Source: Chamaecyparis obtusa (taxonomy: Eukaryota > Streptophyta > Pinopsida > Cupressales > Cupressaceae). Taken from it: a stretch of 64,000 nt of DNA. Location of the stretch: positions 434,501 through 498,500 of the forward strand of contig BSBK01004083.1 in the NCBI GenBank assembly GCA_027943335.1, written 5' to 3'. Below the pieces are notes generated by a model. The model worked only from the letters and a program-made list of their open reading frames with translations. It did no database searches and was not told where the DNA came from. Of the stretch, positions 1 through 11,093 are shown in pieces; positions within the stretch are counted from its first letter, which is position 1, and every line of letters starts with the position of its first letter. Position numbers and translations under genes: made by a program.

Positions 1-863
1 AAAAGGGGAAAAAGGCTATTTTTCTGCTCTAATAACAAATTTGAAATTTTTGAACAAAATCTGTGGTGTGAACAGGATTGCAATACATGGAATATTTTAA
101 CACTATTTTGCAATTGCATCATTGTCAACTGAGGTTTTGAGAAGATACATGAAAAACCACATGACGAATCAGCTGCAGAAATGGACCAAGACCCCATGCA
201 GCAAATACCATAAGCCCAACTGCAGGAGCACATCGTAGTATAAGAGGGCTCTGCTGCAAAGCATTTTGTGCCCTGCAGAACTAAGTAAACTTGTCAAGGA
301 AGCATTATTACTTATTTTTCATAGAAACTAATGATAACATATTAAATAATAAATCATCAACACACATCTCAAGTACAATGTGACACTAATTTGTGAATCT
401 TGATTAAGGCATATAACAATGAGATAAAACTTGTTCCATTCAAACAATTATCTTTGCCAAAATTAAACATTAAAAAGGATAGGCTAGAGCTCCAAAATAT
501 GCAATTGTAAGCTAAAGCATGAGAGAGAAAGAAAACATAAAATCTCAAATATCTTCCACTCACAAGTGAACTATCAAACTGCGAGTTAAAAATATGCCTC
601 TTCAGCTCTAACCACATTCCTACTCACGTATGAAGGTCAAGCAATTATGTTTCCATACAACCTAAGACTAGAACTAATGATATAATTAAATTAGAGTACA
701 AACAGCCTACAAAGAACAACACGCAATCAAATAATACAGCAATTATGTTTCCATACAAAGTAAGTCTTTAAGTAACGATATCAATAAAAATTTAATACAG
801 ACACCCTTCAAAGAACAATATGTCATCAAATAAAACTACATATAAACAGTCCTTTAAACACAA
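1..863. other. AT-rich non-coding DNA
   Basis: No reading frame here looks coding and no splice-bounded exon was found. The motif CAATTATGTTTCCATACAA occurs twice, near 641 and 740, in similar surroundings, which suggests a short diverged duplication. Nothing else is assignable. Confidence 0.5.
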
Positions 864-2599
864 TGTAATGTCCCTTGCTAAGTTTAGGCTTGTTTTAACC
901 AGGATTATCCCGTATTTAATATTCTTATAGCCTAAACTGAATGGGCTAAGTTGCATTGAATCAAATCTATGTTATTCCATTATTTATAATTTTATAGCAA
1001 GGAAAGTTATACATTCACCAAACATATTATGCAATCTTACCATTTATGATCCCTAATGTCCATGCTACCCTTATTATTATTTCAGTTTGAGAAGGAATTT
1101 TGAAAGTAACAAGGTTGCTTAGATATCAATCACAATAGATTTCCCTCAAAATTTACAGATCCAAGCCCTTATCCTCTCTTGGGATTATGCCCGCAAGGCA
1201 CTCAGGGTCGCAGATCCCTACCCTATTTTGGGAACCATCCTATCCGCTGGATTTAGACAGGCCTCTCCCTGGAAACACCTCTGTCCTCCCTTCTCAGGCA
1301 CCAATATAGTAATAAGATAGATTTCATAATTATTAACAGATAGATTTTTATGTAAATAATATATATACATATATTAGACTATGTAATGACTCTTAGTCCT
1401 ATTAGAATTCAGATTTAACATTTTCTGCTGTTACACAGTGCTTGCCAGCATTGTAAATAATTCATTTCCTTATTTATCTCTTCTTGGAAGAGTATCGATT
1501 ATCTTTATGATATTTTCTTATTTTCTATGATCTCTCTCAAATATCCTATTCGATAAGTAAATCCTCTCCATATCTCTGATGTATAATTCAGATATGTAAT
1601 ATACATCTATTTAATTCTAATTATTATTATTATTAAGCATATATATTTACAGTGTATATATAAATATTTCTGATTTCCATATTATATATATATACCATTT
1701 ACATAATATATTTATTATACTATATACATATCTCTTAATTTATCATAAATATATTTATTATAATATTTAATTCCTTGTTCCATTCTCCCTTATATCTTCT
1801 CTTCTTTTAGTCTCTTTCTTGTAACAAGTACCAGTTATATCTTATTATCCCCTCCAATATCTTCCTTAGAATACCAGATATAATATATAGACTGATATCT
1901 TCCATCGTATTCCAGATAATAATAATCTATACTTTTAATAATAAATAATAACTGTCATCACTTTTCTTATCCCATTTTATATGATTCGTATTAAATATAT
2001 TAACCATTTCGGTATTAAGCATATATTTGCAAACTACCTTTTGATTCGATTACACTACAATATTTATATACTTATATATATTAATACTCTACAATCTGGT
2101 TTCCAAACAAATAGTGAATTACTCTTAAGTCTCTCTCTCTATATATATATATGATCCCGTTGGTCCCATTTAATCAGATCAGCACCCCATATACATATCA
2201 ATCGGTTATTTTCTGATTCCAGCCATGTGAAAATAAAATGGTTCAGTCGGCTCTATAGATGATGGGAATGGTTTGACCTCTTATATTATGTAAAGTCAAG
2301 AGGTGTATCTCTTGTCTTGTATTGGTCACACCTCTTCAGACTTAATCTTTTTTTGTCATGTCACTTTAACTTGTGTCTTTGTCAGCGTTAGGTTGTATTT
2401 TTTCCTTAGTATATGAGATGGCTGCCTTAGATACTATTATTGATGGGCAGCATATTATTATGAATTAATTTTAATTTATATACATTAATAATATCAGGAA
2501 TTAATATTAAGAGTAATTTTTATATAAATATCAGGAATTGATATTAATGTATTATTATTGATTATTATATATATTCTTATTAATATTATTATTGTTTAA

Positions 2600-3544
2600 A
2601 TCGAGCATGAGCTCACAGCGCAATGGTGATTGTGAGCCCCGTTGATAGAGGGGTGCAAGGATCGATCGCACGAAGGAAGGATGTTGGAGCTGCCACGCTT
2701 GCCTTTGACCGGAGGTGACGTGGACAGCAGAGCTGGTGCCCGGGGAGCGATTGGTGGGAGTTGGCGCGGAAGAATAGAGGAACAATCAGGCGTTGGGGAC
2801 GTGGAGGATTGATAGAGGTAGCCAGATGGGCTGGGAGTCATTAAGTGTATGGCACGGGAGACATAAGGCGGTCGGCAGGCAACCGACAGGTTTACTGGGA
2901 GATAAAAGGGCTGTGATTGGAGAGATAAGGTGATGGTTCCTACCACTTGGAGGGATAAGAAGATATTGGGAGATATAAGGAGTTTGGAGGAGGCTGCGCA
3001 CGGACAGATTGGAGCGATAAGGAGGTGGGACATGGCAGTAGGGAGTTATATAAGGGATAAGGGCTGGAGTGATAAGGCGTTGACATGGAGAGATAAGGTG
3101 CAGCGGAGTGATAAGGGCTGGAGAGATAAGGAGTTGACATGGAGAGATAAGGTGTAGCGGAGTGATAAGGGCTAGAGAGATAAGGAGTTGACATGGAGAG
3201 AAAAGATGCAGCGGAGTGATAAGGGCTGGAGAGATAAGGAGTTGACATGGAGAGAAAAGATGCAGCGGAGTGATAAGGGCTGGAGAGATAAGGAGTTGAC
3301 ATGGAGAGATAAGGTGTAGCGGGGTGATAAGGGTTGGTGATGGACGAATAGTTGTAAAACGAAGGTCCCTCCAAGGTTGTTGGCTTATCTATGGATGACC
3401 AAATACCACATCGATTGTGAGCTCAAGTGTTGGCGATCTGGAAAAATCTGTAATTCCACCACGGGGATGGGGTCCCCCACTGTGACCCCACTGGTTCGAA
3501 GTTCTAGTCAAAAGCGACTACCGACCAAAAAAAAAAATATTATA
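2600..3544 (+). mobile_element. SINE-like retroposon with internal GATA minisatellite
   Basis: The unit is flanked by a perfect 12-bp direct repeat, ATTATTGTTTAA, at 2588-2599 and 3545-3556, and ends in an A-rich tail after ACCGACC (A-run 3527-3537). Near its 5' end CAGCGCAATGGT resembles a pol III A box, and about 45 bases on GGATCGATCGC resembles a B box. A better B-box-like match, GGTTCGAAGTTC, lies close to the 3' end. The middle is a GATAAG-rich array including five 54-bp units. Tail plus target duplication indicate insertion by target-primed reverse transcription. The roughly 945-bp length is long for a SINE, so it may be a composite non-autonomous retroposon. Long minus-strand reading frames here arise only from the repeat. 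Confidence 0.6.
3059..3328. repeat. 54-bp minisatellite, five units
   Basis: Five head-to-tail 54-bp units start at 3059, 3113, 3167, 3221 and 3275. Each contains GAGATAAGGAGTTGACATGG or a close variant and ends with AGTGAT or GGTGAT. Because 54 is a multiple of three, minus-strand frames stay open across it. More degenerate GATAAG motifs extend left to about 2900, which suggests older expansion rounds. Confidence 0.9.
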
Positions 3545-4034
3545 ATTATTGTTTAATATATTATATTATTATATTAATATATTATTTTTAATAATTGGTT
3601 ATATTATATTATAATATTATTATATTAATATATTTTATCCTTTCATTATTATATATAGATGAAAAATAATAAATTATTTTATAATTTGTTCTTTTATTTT
3701 TATTATTTATTATTAAATGCTATGTTAGAAAGGGGACATTACACAATTATCTTTCCTGTACCATCTTTAGCTTTCAAATATTGATACATAAACAAACCCA
3801 AAATAGTTCCAAAAGTAAATATTGTGAGAGATGCCATATTGTAGTGCTTCACTAAGATACCAATGTGTCCTGATTTGGCCTAGATGCGGATGCTAGTGCC
3901 TGCGGATGCGGATCTGGAGGCTAGTGCCCTATGGGTGCCTGTTGAAAGCTCATCCCACGCATCTGGATGTGCGTGGATGCCTCCCAACGCATCCAGAAGC
4001 ATCCGCGGGCGCACGCCCAGAAAAACATTTTTTT

Positions 4035-4082
4035 TAATGATTTTTGCCACTTAAAATGCTTTTAAAGTGGCAAAAATCATTA
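4035..4082. repeat. 18-bp perfect inverted repeat
   Basis: The arm TAATGATTTTTGCCACTT at 4035-4052 is exactly complementary to 4065-4082, with a 12-base spacer. It would form a stable hairpin in RNA or a cruciform in DNA. Confidence 0.9.
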
Positions 4083-4093
4083 AATAAATATTT

Positions 4094-4126
4094 TTTGCAC
4101 ATGTTAAAATTTTTAACATGTGCAAA
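4094..4126. repeat. 16-bp perfect inverted repeat
   Basis: TTTGCACATGTTAAAA at 4094-4109 is exactly complementary to 4111-4126, with one central base. It lies 11 bp after the previous palindrome. Confidence 0.9.
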
Positions 4127-4483
4127 TAACATTTTTTTATTCTAATTTTTTGCTCCTAAACCCTAAACGGCCCTAAAAGAGGCCATGCAGCAATTGGAGA
4201 TGATGAGAATGCGGATTTTCTTGAGAATCCTTATGACTCTAAATCTGATTAGTGAATCTTGAGTCTTGACTCTTGATGAACATTGAATCATGAACTAAGT
4301 TTTGATTTTGTAGTTCAAATTGCATTGGAATCTTGAACATGAGTAATTAGTTATTGAACTTATTTCAATTTGAATATTTATGTTTGTGAAGTTTTAAGTT
4401 GAACTATCAAATATGAAATATCTTGAATCTTGATCAATGATGAAGTATCATACTATCAAATGATTTGTATATTTCTTACATTT

Positions 4484-4486
<3 letters not shown>

Positions 4487-4559
<73 letters not shown>
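4487..4559. repeat. Compound (TA)n(CA)n microsatellite
   Basis: An uninterrupted TA tract runs to 4540 and passes directly into a CA tract at 4541-4559. Confidence 0.95.
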
Positions 4560-5397
4560 TAAGTCACAAGGTTCGAGTTCAAATTCCAGTTCGACAACTA
4601 TGAAGTTTGGCAAGATCCAAAAAATTCGAAATTAAATTCGCCTTGTATAATTTTCAAAAAAATATAATATTTACACTCTACAAAAATAAATATAATATTT
4701 TAATATAAATATTTACAATTTAAAAATGTATATAATATTTTAAGATAAAATAAAAATATAATATTTAATGGTTCATTAGTCATTACTGTTTTATAGTTTA
4801 CGATTTTATTGTTTACAAATTAAAAAAATATATATAAAATAATATAATTTATATCCTAATAAAATAAACTATAATTAAAATAATATATATAAAATAATAT
4901 AATTTATACCCTAATAAAATAAACTATAATTAAAATATTTAATAAACTATATTCAAACCTAAAAAAATGAAACTTAAAAACTTATTAATATTGACTTTTA
5001 CTGGGTCGGGAGTGAGCTCGTGACTGAGTTTTGAGCTTTCACTGAGCTGTGGACGCGAGTGACTAAGCGTGGACGAGAGTGACTAAGCCATGTGGACGCA
5101 TCTTTCATTGAACTTGAGTCGCAAGTGTCTTTCACTAAGCGTTGTCACTTGTCTATGCCCAAGTCATGGACGCGTTGTAACTTGTCTATGCCCAAGCCGT
5201 CTCTCATAAATGTTTATTTATAAAAAAAATTGTTGAAAACCATAAAAACCGCGAAAATTAAATATTATTTTTTGCAAAACGACAACATTTCCCTACCGTA
5301 CGAATTTATGGCCGAATTTCAACGATTTTTTTTTATTGTTTTTGAGTTCGCCGAATTTCGAACTTGAAGCCGAAAATTCGGCGAACCCTACGACTAA

Positions 5398-5424
5398 GTA
5401 TATATATATATATATATATATATA
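5398..5424. repeat. (TA)n microsatellite
   Basis: A pure TA tract marks the inner edge of the second copy of the 145-bp direct repeat. Confidence 0.9.
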
Positions 5425-6926
5425 ACTTATTTCAATTTGAATATTTGTGTCTGTGAAGTTTTAAGTTGAACTATCAAATATGAAATATCTTGAATCTTGA
5501 TCAATGATAAAGTATCATACTATCAAATGATTTACTTTTGTATATTTCTTGCATTTCTTTGCATATATATATACGCATCCGCATCCCTTAAAAAAAATTC
5601 ACGCATCCGCGCACCCGATTCTCACATCAGGTGCTTCACTTTGGTGCTTCACAATATTACCAGCAATGTTTGTCATGTAGAAGCATCAATACTCAAAAAT
5701 CCTAATTTTGTGATTTTTTTTTTTAAATCCCGGCCGGAATAATTTTTCCATCAAAAATCCCTATTTGATCAGCTACAATTTTCAACAATTTTTAAAGGTT
5801 TAAATCACAAATAAAATGGCCGAGAAACACATTTACTATCAACCCACCTGTCACAATAGCCTAACCACATGAAAATGCTATATAATCAAGTTTTTTCATT
5901 GGTTTTTGGCATGGCACTAAACACTAGCTGCTGGGATGTGGTTCACCATCAAAGATTCGCCAGATTTTATCAGCTTGCTGAGGCAAATCACAAATAGGTG
6001 ACCTTGAATGGATGTATAATTCTAACAGAGGTTAGGGACAATAAGATAGAGACACGTTCTTTGGTATGCTTCTACATTTGATGATAAGGGTAATAACATG
6101 GAATGATTAAGAGATGTGTCATCTTTTTTCTCCATATTCCATATAACTGGCGTTTGCCTTAGGCTTGTAATAATGTTTTCCATGCATATAAATCTAAAAA
6201 CACAATTTAGTAGGAAATAGTAGAATACTTAGCCAATTTTAACATAGTAGAAATAGTAGAATTCTTTTAACATATTTGAACCATATAAGAATACTTAGCC
6301 AAAAGTAAATATAGAAAGCCAAACTAAAATGAAACAAAACTCTTGTGGCTTGATATTAACTTGAAGATTTTTGTTTCCATGGAATTCTTGTGTACCTAAC
6401 TATTGAAAAGAATTTTAATATTTCGATTGTCAACAATAATACCAAGGTGGTTGTTTAGATTATCAAGGTTAGGTTGGGACAGTTTTCCTTTTCAAATGCT
6501 AACAAAGTGTGATAATTTGGAGCTGCAATGTGACCATGGCCATCAAGTTTTAATGACAAGCAGGTAGGGTAGTGACAATTGTATAACTAGTGGGAAGCAA
6601 AAGTATAAGCATTACTATATAGACATTGTGGTATGGAAAGAAGAATAGTTCCTATCAAAAAGATAAAAATCAGCTTGTGGTGCTGCCAAAAATGAGCTGT
6701 AGCAATATTTTATATCAAAATGAAAGATTGTTTTGGTTAAATTTAAATTTCCTACATATTTTACAAGCTTAATGCTTTGTTAATCGGTGAAAATCACTAA
6801 TAAATGCACTAAACACTAGCTGTTGGACGTGGTTCACCATCAAAGATTTGCCAGATTTATCAGCTTGTTGAGGCAAATCACAAATAGGTGACTTTGAATG
6901 GATGTATAATTCTAACAGAGGTTAGG

Positions 6927-7351
6927 TGTTGATATTTGTAGCATCGATCAAATAAATAATATTGACTATATGATCATTATGAGAAATGATTTATTATATA
7001 TATTCATATATATCAATATATATAATAATTGATATTACTATATACATTGATATATATGTATATATAAAGTTAGATTATAATTATTCTCACAATAACTAAA
7101 TAGTTAAATTGATAAAATTATTATTATGTAAATATTAGATAAATTAATATAATACTCATGAGATATTATATATATATATATAATCATAATTGTCATTATA
7201 TTAATTAAAAAATAATGAATAGACATGTCCCATGAAGGGACATGTCTCTTCTTGGCTCATTCTCAATATAAATGCAAGAGGTTGTTGCATTTGGAAAACA
7301 CATACAATGAGATAGTGCTATTACATTTGCAATGATCCTAAAACCTTAACA
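6927..7351 (+). repeat. 5' LTR of the 2.4-kb element
   Basis: It runs from TGTTGATATT to CTTAACA. It contains AT-rich palindromic stretches and the perfect inverted pair GACATGTCCC / GGGACATGTC around 7222, just upstream of the likely transcribed region. Confidence 0.92.
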
Positions 7352-7364
7352 TGGTATCAGAGCC
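7352..7364 (+). other. Primer-binding site
   Basis: TGGTATCAGAGCC directly follows the 5' LTR and matches the canonical plant retrotransposon site complementary to the 3' end of initiator methionine tRNA. Confidence 0.9.
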
Positions 7365-8371
7365 AAGTTGCAAATGTAAGAGAGTAGTTTATTGATGGTA
7401 AATGTGTGACTGTCTCAGAAAATACAGTCTCGGTACGAGGACCATATCTCACAAATGCACCGTTGGATTTTGCTAAATTTCGGATATGTTGGTGATAAAC
7501 ATATTTACAAGAATCTCACCAGAGCAATTGAAGAGAAAATGTCAGGTTCAAAAGTTATGGCCGACTATGTACGGGTCTATTAAAAAAATATATAAAAGAG
7601 CGAGGTTCCTTATTTATAAGCCTAACCACTTGAAGTGAGGTTTGATAAAATTGAAGGTTTTAATAGTGTATAGAACCTTTGGATGTTGAAGAAAAGTCAT
7701 GTGAATAATTCAAGTAATGTTTGAGAATGACGACATCATTCTTTGAATTTGCACGATATTTTCTATATGGGCTCACCTTACAGAATGAAATACTTGAAAT
7801 TTATAAAAGATAAGTATTTTATGTTTTATTAATGCACATAATTTTTAAGTTTATAATTCATGCTATACTATTGGTTAGTAAAATATTTTATGCTTCTAGC
7901 ATTGGTATTTTCAGTCAAGATAGTTTAGTGAGCTATTTGTAATCTCTCTCTGACATACCTTCAGGACAGAAGCACAAGATAATTACATTCAAGGGAGAAA
8001 TAACTTGATACCTGCAAATGAATTGATGATTGAGAATAGATACAAAGGGAATCTGACATTTCAAAAGAGGTCAAGAAGTTGATAAACTTGAGCTTCAGAG
8101 GGAGCATATGGTTCAGTCAACTTGTGATAATCTTGATCATGTTGATTGAGAGAGAGTTCACTATTGAAGGTGAAACACTTCTAAGGTAATCTTGATATAA
8201 TTGATTATTATACTAATGAGTCATGAATGTTTTTAATGGGCTTGCCCCCTATGTAAATCATGAGGAAGTGACGACTTCCAAATGATTATCACTTGTATTT
8301 GTTAAAGTCATTAGAAGGTGATGATCTTGCAATAACTTTCTATTGTGATATATATTTTTGTGATCTTCATT

Positions 8372-8763
8372 GTGGATAGAATCGCCGATGGAGGCAATCC
8401 ACACCAAAGCTCGTGAGTTTGTGAATAAAATCGCCGATGGAGGCAATTCATACAAGAGCTTGTGGATAGAATCGCCGATGGAGGCAATCCACACCAAAGC
8501 TCGTGAGTTTGTGAATAGAATCGCCGATGGAGGCAATTCACACAAGAGCTTGTGGATAGAATCGTTGATGGAGGCAATCCACGCCAAAGCTTGTGAGTCT
8601 GTGGATCGAATCGCCGATGGAGGCAATCCACACGAGAGCTTGTGGATCGAATCGTCGATGGAGGCAATCCACCTGAGACTTGTGGATAGAATCGCCAATG
8701 GAGGCAATCCACCTGAGAAATTGTGGATAGAATCGCCGATGGAGGCAATACACATATTGAGAC
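8372..8763 (+). repeat. Hairpin-forming tandem array, nine units
   Basis: Nine units each begin GTGGATAGAATCGCCGATGG or a close variant. Unit lengths alternate at first between about 49 and 41 bases, a 90-base higher-order period, then stay near 41. Within each unit GTGGAT pairs with ATCCAC and GCC with GGC. In several units both arms changed together (GTGAAT with ATTCAC), which keeps pairing. Reading frames remain open on both strands because 90 is a multiple of three; they are repeat artefacts. A structural role in the RNA, such as packaging or priming, is a guess. Confidence 0.9.
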
Positions 8764-8881
8764 TATGTTTCTGTTGACTACATCTTGAGGATGATGCCTT
8801 TATTGCTTACATCATATGATTGATGTTTCCAAGTATCATAAGTGTTGACATTGGATTGATTTATCCTCCCTCGCTAAGGAG

Positions 8882-9308
8882 TGTTGATATTTGTAGCATC
8901 GGTCAGATAAATAATATTGACTATATGATTATTATGAGAAATGATTTATTATATATATTCATATATATCAATATATATAATAATTGATATTACTATATAC
9001 ATTGATATATATGTATATATAAAGTTAGATTATAATTATTCTCATAATAACTAAATAGTTAAATTGATAAAATTATTATTATGTAAATATTAGATAAATT
9101 AATATAATACTCAAGAGATATTAAAGAGATATATATATAATCATAATTGACATTATATTAATTACAAAATAATGAATAGACATGTCCCATGAAGGGACAT
9201 GTCTCTTCTTGGCTCATTCTCAATATAAATGCAAGAGGTTGTTGCATTTGGAAAACACATACAATGAGATAGTGCTATTACATTTGCAATGATCCTAAAA
9301 CCTTAACA
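8882..9308 (+). repeat. 3' LTR of the 2.4-kb element
   Basis: It matches the 5' LTR apart from scattered substitutions and a small difference in the AT-rich run near 9120. Confidence 0.92.
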
Positions 9309-10082
9309 TTAGGGACAATAAAATAGAGACACGTTCTTTGGTATGCTTCTACATTTGATGATAAGGGTAATAACATGGAATGATTAAGAGATGTGCTGTC
9401 TTTTTTCTCCATATTCCATATAACTGGCGTTTGCCTTAGGCTTGTAATAATGTTTTCCATGCATATAAATCTAAAAACACAATTTAGTAGGAAATAGTAG
9501 AATACTTAGCCAATTTTAACATAGTAGAAATAGTAGAATTCTTTTAACATATTTGAACCATATAAGAATACTTAGCCAAAAGTAAATATAGAAAGCCAAA
9601 CTAAAATGAAACAAAACTCTTGTGGCTTGATATTAACCTAAAGATGTTTGTTTCCATGGAATTCTTATGTACCTAACTATTCAAAAGAATTTTAATATTT
9701 CGATTATCAACAATAATACCAAGGTGGTTGTTTAGATTATCAAGGTTAGGTTGGGACAGTTTTCCTTTTCAAATGCTAACAAAGTGTGATAATTTGGAGC
9801 TGCAATGTGACCATGGCCATCAAGTTTTAATGACAAGCGGGTAGGGTAGTGACAATTGTATAACTAGTGGGAAGCAAAAGTATATGCATAATTATATAGA
9901 CATTGTGGTACGGAAAGAAGAATAGTTCCTAACAAAAAGATAAAAATCAGCTTGTGGTGCTGCCAAAAATGAACTGTAGCAATATTTTATATCAAAAAGA
10001 AAGATTGTTTTGCTTAAATTTAAATTTTCTACATATTTTACAAGCTTAATGCTTTGTTAATCGGTGAAAATCACTGATAAAT

Positions 10083-10832
10083 GCATGCTTTGTAATTTTT
10101 AATTTGTTAGGGAACATTCCAATTAGGCTCGTCATATACATGGAGGTTCAGAAGGCCTGTAAAGAGTACAATAGCAATAAATAAGCGCTTTAGACATTTA
10201 GCAAACTAATACATGCTTTGAGAAAAGTCAAGCCCTTATCTTGTGGGCTTATCTTAATCTCGCCCAAATAAATTTCAGCAGCAATTGTGCCATCGAAAGG
10301 GAATGTTCATTATGGTTTTATTTTCATTGAAACTTGAACCTATAGTCTCTTGAATTCTCAACTCAAAGTCCATCAATGTTCTTAACTCCATCATCCACTT
10401 ATACGCAAAATCAAGGAAAATTTATTTGAATAATAATAGCTAAAATTGTTGCTCTCTTCTTTTGTACTAGGTGGTCTTTATTAACTAATCAAAAAATATT
10501 TAACACTCCCTTTACTGTTTTAGAAAGTTTCTAAAAGAGTTATAAATGAGAACATTTCAATATCATTTATGAACTTTTGATATGTAAGATTTTGCTTCAA
10601 AATCATTTTTTATTACTCTATCCTGAGCTATTTGATTCAAAACCTCTTAAGTTGAACTTAGGAAATGCTTCCTTTGTCATATAATTTCTCTTTCACACTC
10701 TTAATATGGTTCTCTTTCACATATTCCAAAAATTGCAAGTACTATTAAATCACAAATATAAATTAGTTGATTCCTGTTTCATAATTTATGATGTTTGCTC
10801 AGCAAAGGAAAACTGTCTTTTTAATGACTCTC
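10083..10832. other. Non-coding DNA downstream of the minus-strand gene
   Basis: This stretch follows the stop codon of the minus-strand host gene in its transcriptional direction and so should include its 3' untranslated region. I see no other gene and no clear repeat. Confidence 0.4.
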
Positions 10833-10947
10833 TCAGTTCCTTAAGCTTGAGGATTTTGAGTTCCTAGAGGCCAACTTGGATGGTCGTGAGGTTGAACGAC
10901 TTAGGAGAGGCTCTAAACTAGGAGCTTCATCATTAGGACCTGCAGCT
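10833..10947 (-). CDS. Terminal exon of an unrecognised host gene
   Basis: On the minus strand an AG acceptor (CTAGAG) precedes 115 open bases ending in TGA at 10835-10833. It gives one base to complete an arginine codon, then 37 residues rich in Ser, Arg and Leu (AAGPNDEAPSLEPLL...), and the stop. The preceding exon (14788-14637) ends with two bases, AG, so the phase fits exactly. A low-complexity Ser/Arg tail is a common C-terminus. The intervening 3.7-kb intron carries the 11094-14117 LTR element. A plus-strand frame is also open over this stretch, but the splice phase supports the minus strand. Protein family not recognised. Confidence 0.65.
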
Positions 10948-11093
10948 CTCTAGCATAGCTCTATTTGTAGTAGCAAGACATTGGCTACGCTTGATATTTT
11001 GAAACTTTGTACTTACTACTTAGTTTATAGGTTGACTCTACATAGCCTATATTGTAAATGAAATTTTGTCAATTGTAACCAGCTACTTATTAT

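Larger units (their letters stand above)
864..3743. mobile_element. Candidate solo LTR with a nested retroposon
   Basis: The block opens with TGTAATGTCCC and closes with GGGGACATTACA, so its ends are inverted complements, as expected of LTR termini. The 5 bases before it are CACAA. The right edge reads ATTACACAATT, which fits the same CACAA target duplication if one CA of the CACA run was lost. Between the ends there is no gag or pol, no primer-binding site and no second LTR copy. Without the nested retroposon at 2600-3544 it is about 1.9 kb. The same terminal motif starts the LTRs of the element at 54187-60051. A solo LTR left by recombination is the simplest reading; a non-LTR repeat with the same ends is possible. 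Confidence 0.45.
4358..5572. repeat. About 145-bp direct repeat flanking a 0.9-kb insert
   Basis: The stretch from ACTTATTTCAATTTGAATAT at 4358 to about 4500 recurs at 5425-5572 with a few substitutions and a short insertion. Each copy abuts a TA tract. The segment between them carries TTCGAA-rich sequence and tandemly repeated motifs of the type GTGGACGCGAGTGACTAAGC. ACTAAGT lies at both inner edges (near 4557 and 5393). No LTR-like TG/CA ends are seen. Confidence 0.7.
3870..5630. mobile_element. Candidate non-autonomous DNA transposon
   Basis: The left edge reads CTGATTTGG followed by several GATGCGGATGC motifs. The right edge, read on the other strand, is CTGATGTGAGAATCGG followed by GCGGATGCG motifs. 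Ends plus subterminal repeats of the same hexamer in opposite orientation resemble a hAT- or CACTA-like organisation. The 10-bp sequence GTGCTTCACT occurs at 3844-3853 and directly after the right edge, but the left copy is some 16 bp outside the inverted end, so the target duplication is not clean. No transposase frame was found. The interior holds two strong palindromes and two TA tracts. Confidence 0.35.
6927..9308 (+). mobile_element. Non-autonomous LTR retrotransposon (2.4 kb, no gag or pol)
   Basis: Two LTRs, 6927-7351 and 8882-9308, begin TGTTGATATT and end CTTAACA. The 5-bp target duplication TTAGG is exact (6922-6926 and 9309-9313). Directly after the 5' LTR lies TGGTATCAGAGCC, the usual primer site complementary to initiator methionine tRNA. 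Before the 3' LTR is a short purine-rich tract, GCTAAGGAG. The 1.5-kb interior encodes no recognisable gag, protease, reverse transcriptase or integrase; its main feature is the hairpin-forming array at 8372-8763. The two LTRs differ at only a handful of positions, so insertion is fairly recent. It must have been moved by an autonomous partner. It fits the LARD/TRIM class. Confidence 0.93.
5914..10082. repeat. Tandem duplication of about 0.9 kb, second copy split by an LTR element
   Basis: Copy 1 is 5914-6815, starting GCACTAAACACTAGCTG. Copy 2 starts at 6816, stops at 6926, and resumes after the LTR element at 9309 to 10082. The copies differ at scattered bases only. The duplication therefore came first and the LTR element was inserted later into copy 2. 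No coding frame is convincing in either copy. Confidence 0.88.

Noticed and set aside
2607..2680. tRNA-like A and B boxes, and GGTTCGAA near 3492, as a possible tRNA gene
   Set aside because: No cloverleaf with acceptor stem can be formed; better explained as the tRNA-derived part of a retroposon.
2555..3374. Overlapping minus-strand open frames of up to 145 codons and a plus-strand frame
   Set aside because: They arise from the 54-bp repeat and the retroposon body; several frames are open at once and the peptides are simple repeats.
4155..4180. CCTAAACCCTAAACGGCCCTAAA, resembling the plant telomere repeat
   Set aside because: Only two or three imperfect units; too short to call an interstitial telomere.
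8372..8763. CRISPR-like array
   Set aside because: Spacers are not unique, the genome is eukaryotic and no cas genes are present; it is a minisatellite within a retroelement.
8258..8777. Open frames on both strands encoding Trp/Ile/Asp-rich repeats
   Set aside because: The 90-base period of the tandem array keeps all frames open; no start context and no domain.
10828..10956. Plus-strand open frame ending ...SLGPAAL
   Set aside because: It overlaps the minus-strand terminal exon, whose splice phase and stop fit the upstream exon; the plus frame has no supporting neighbours.
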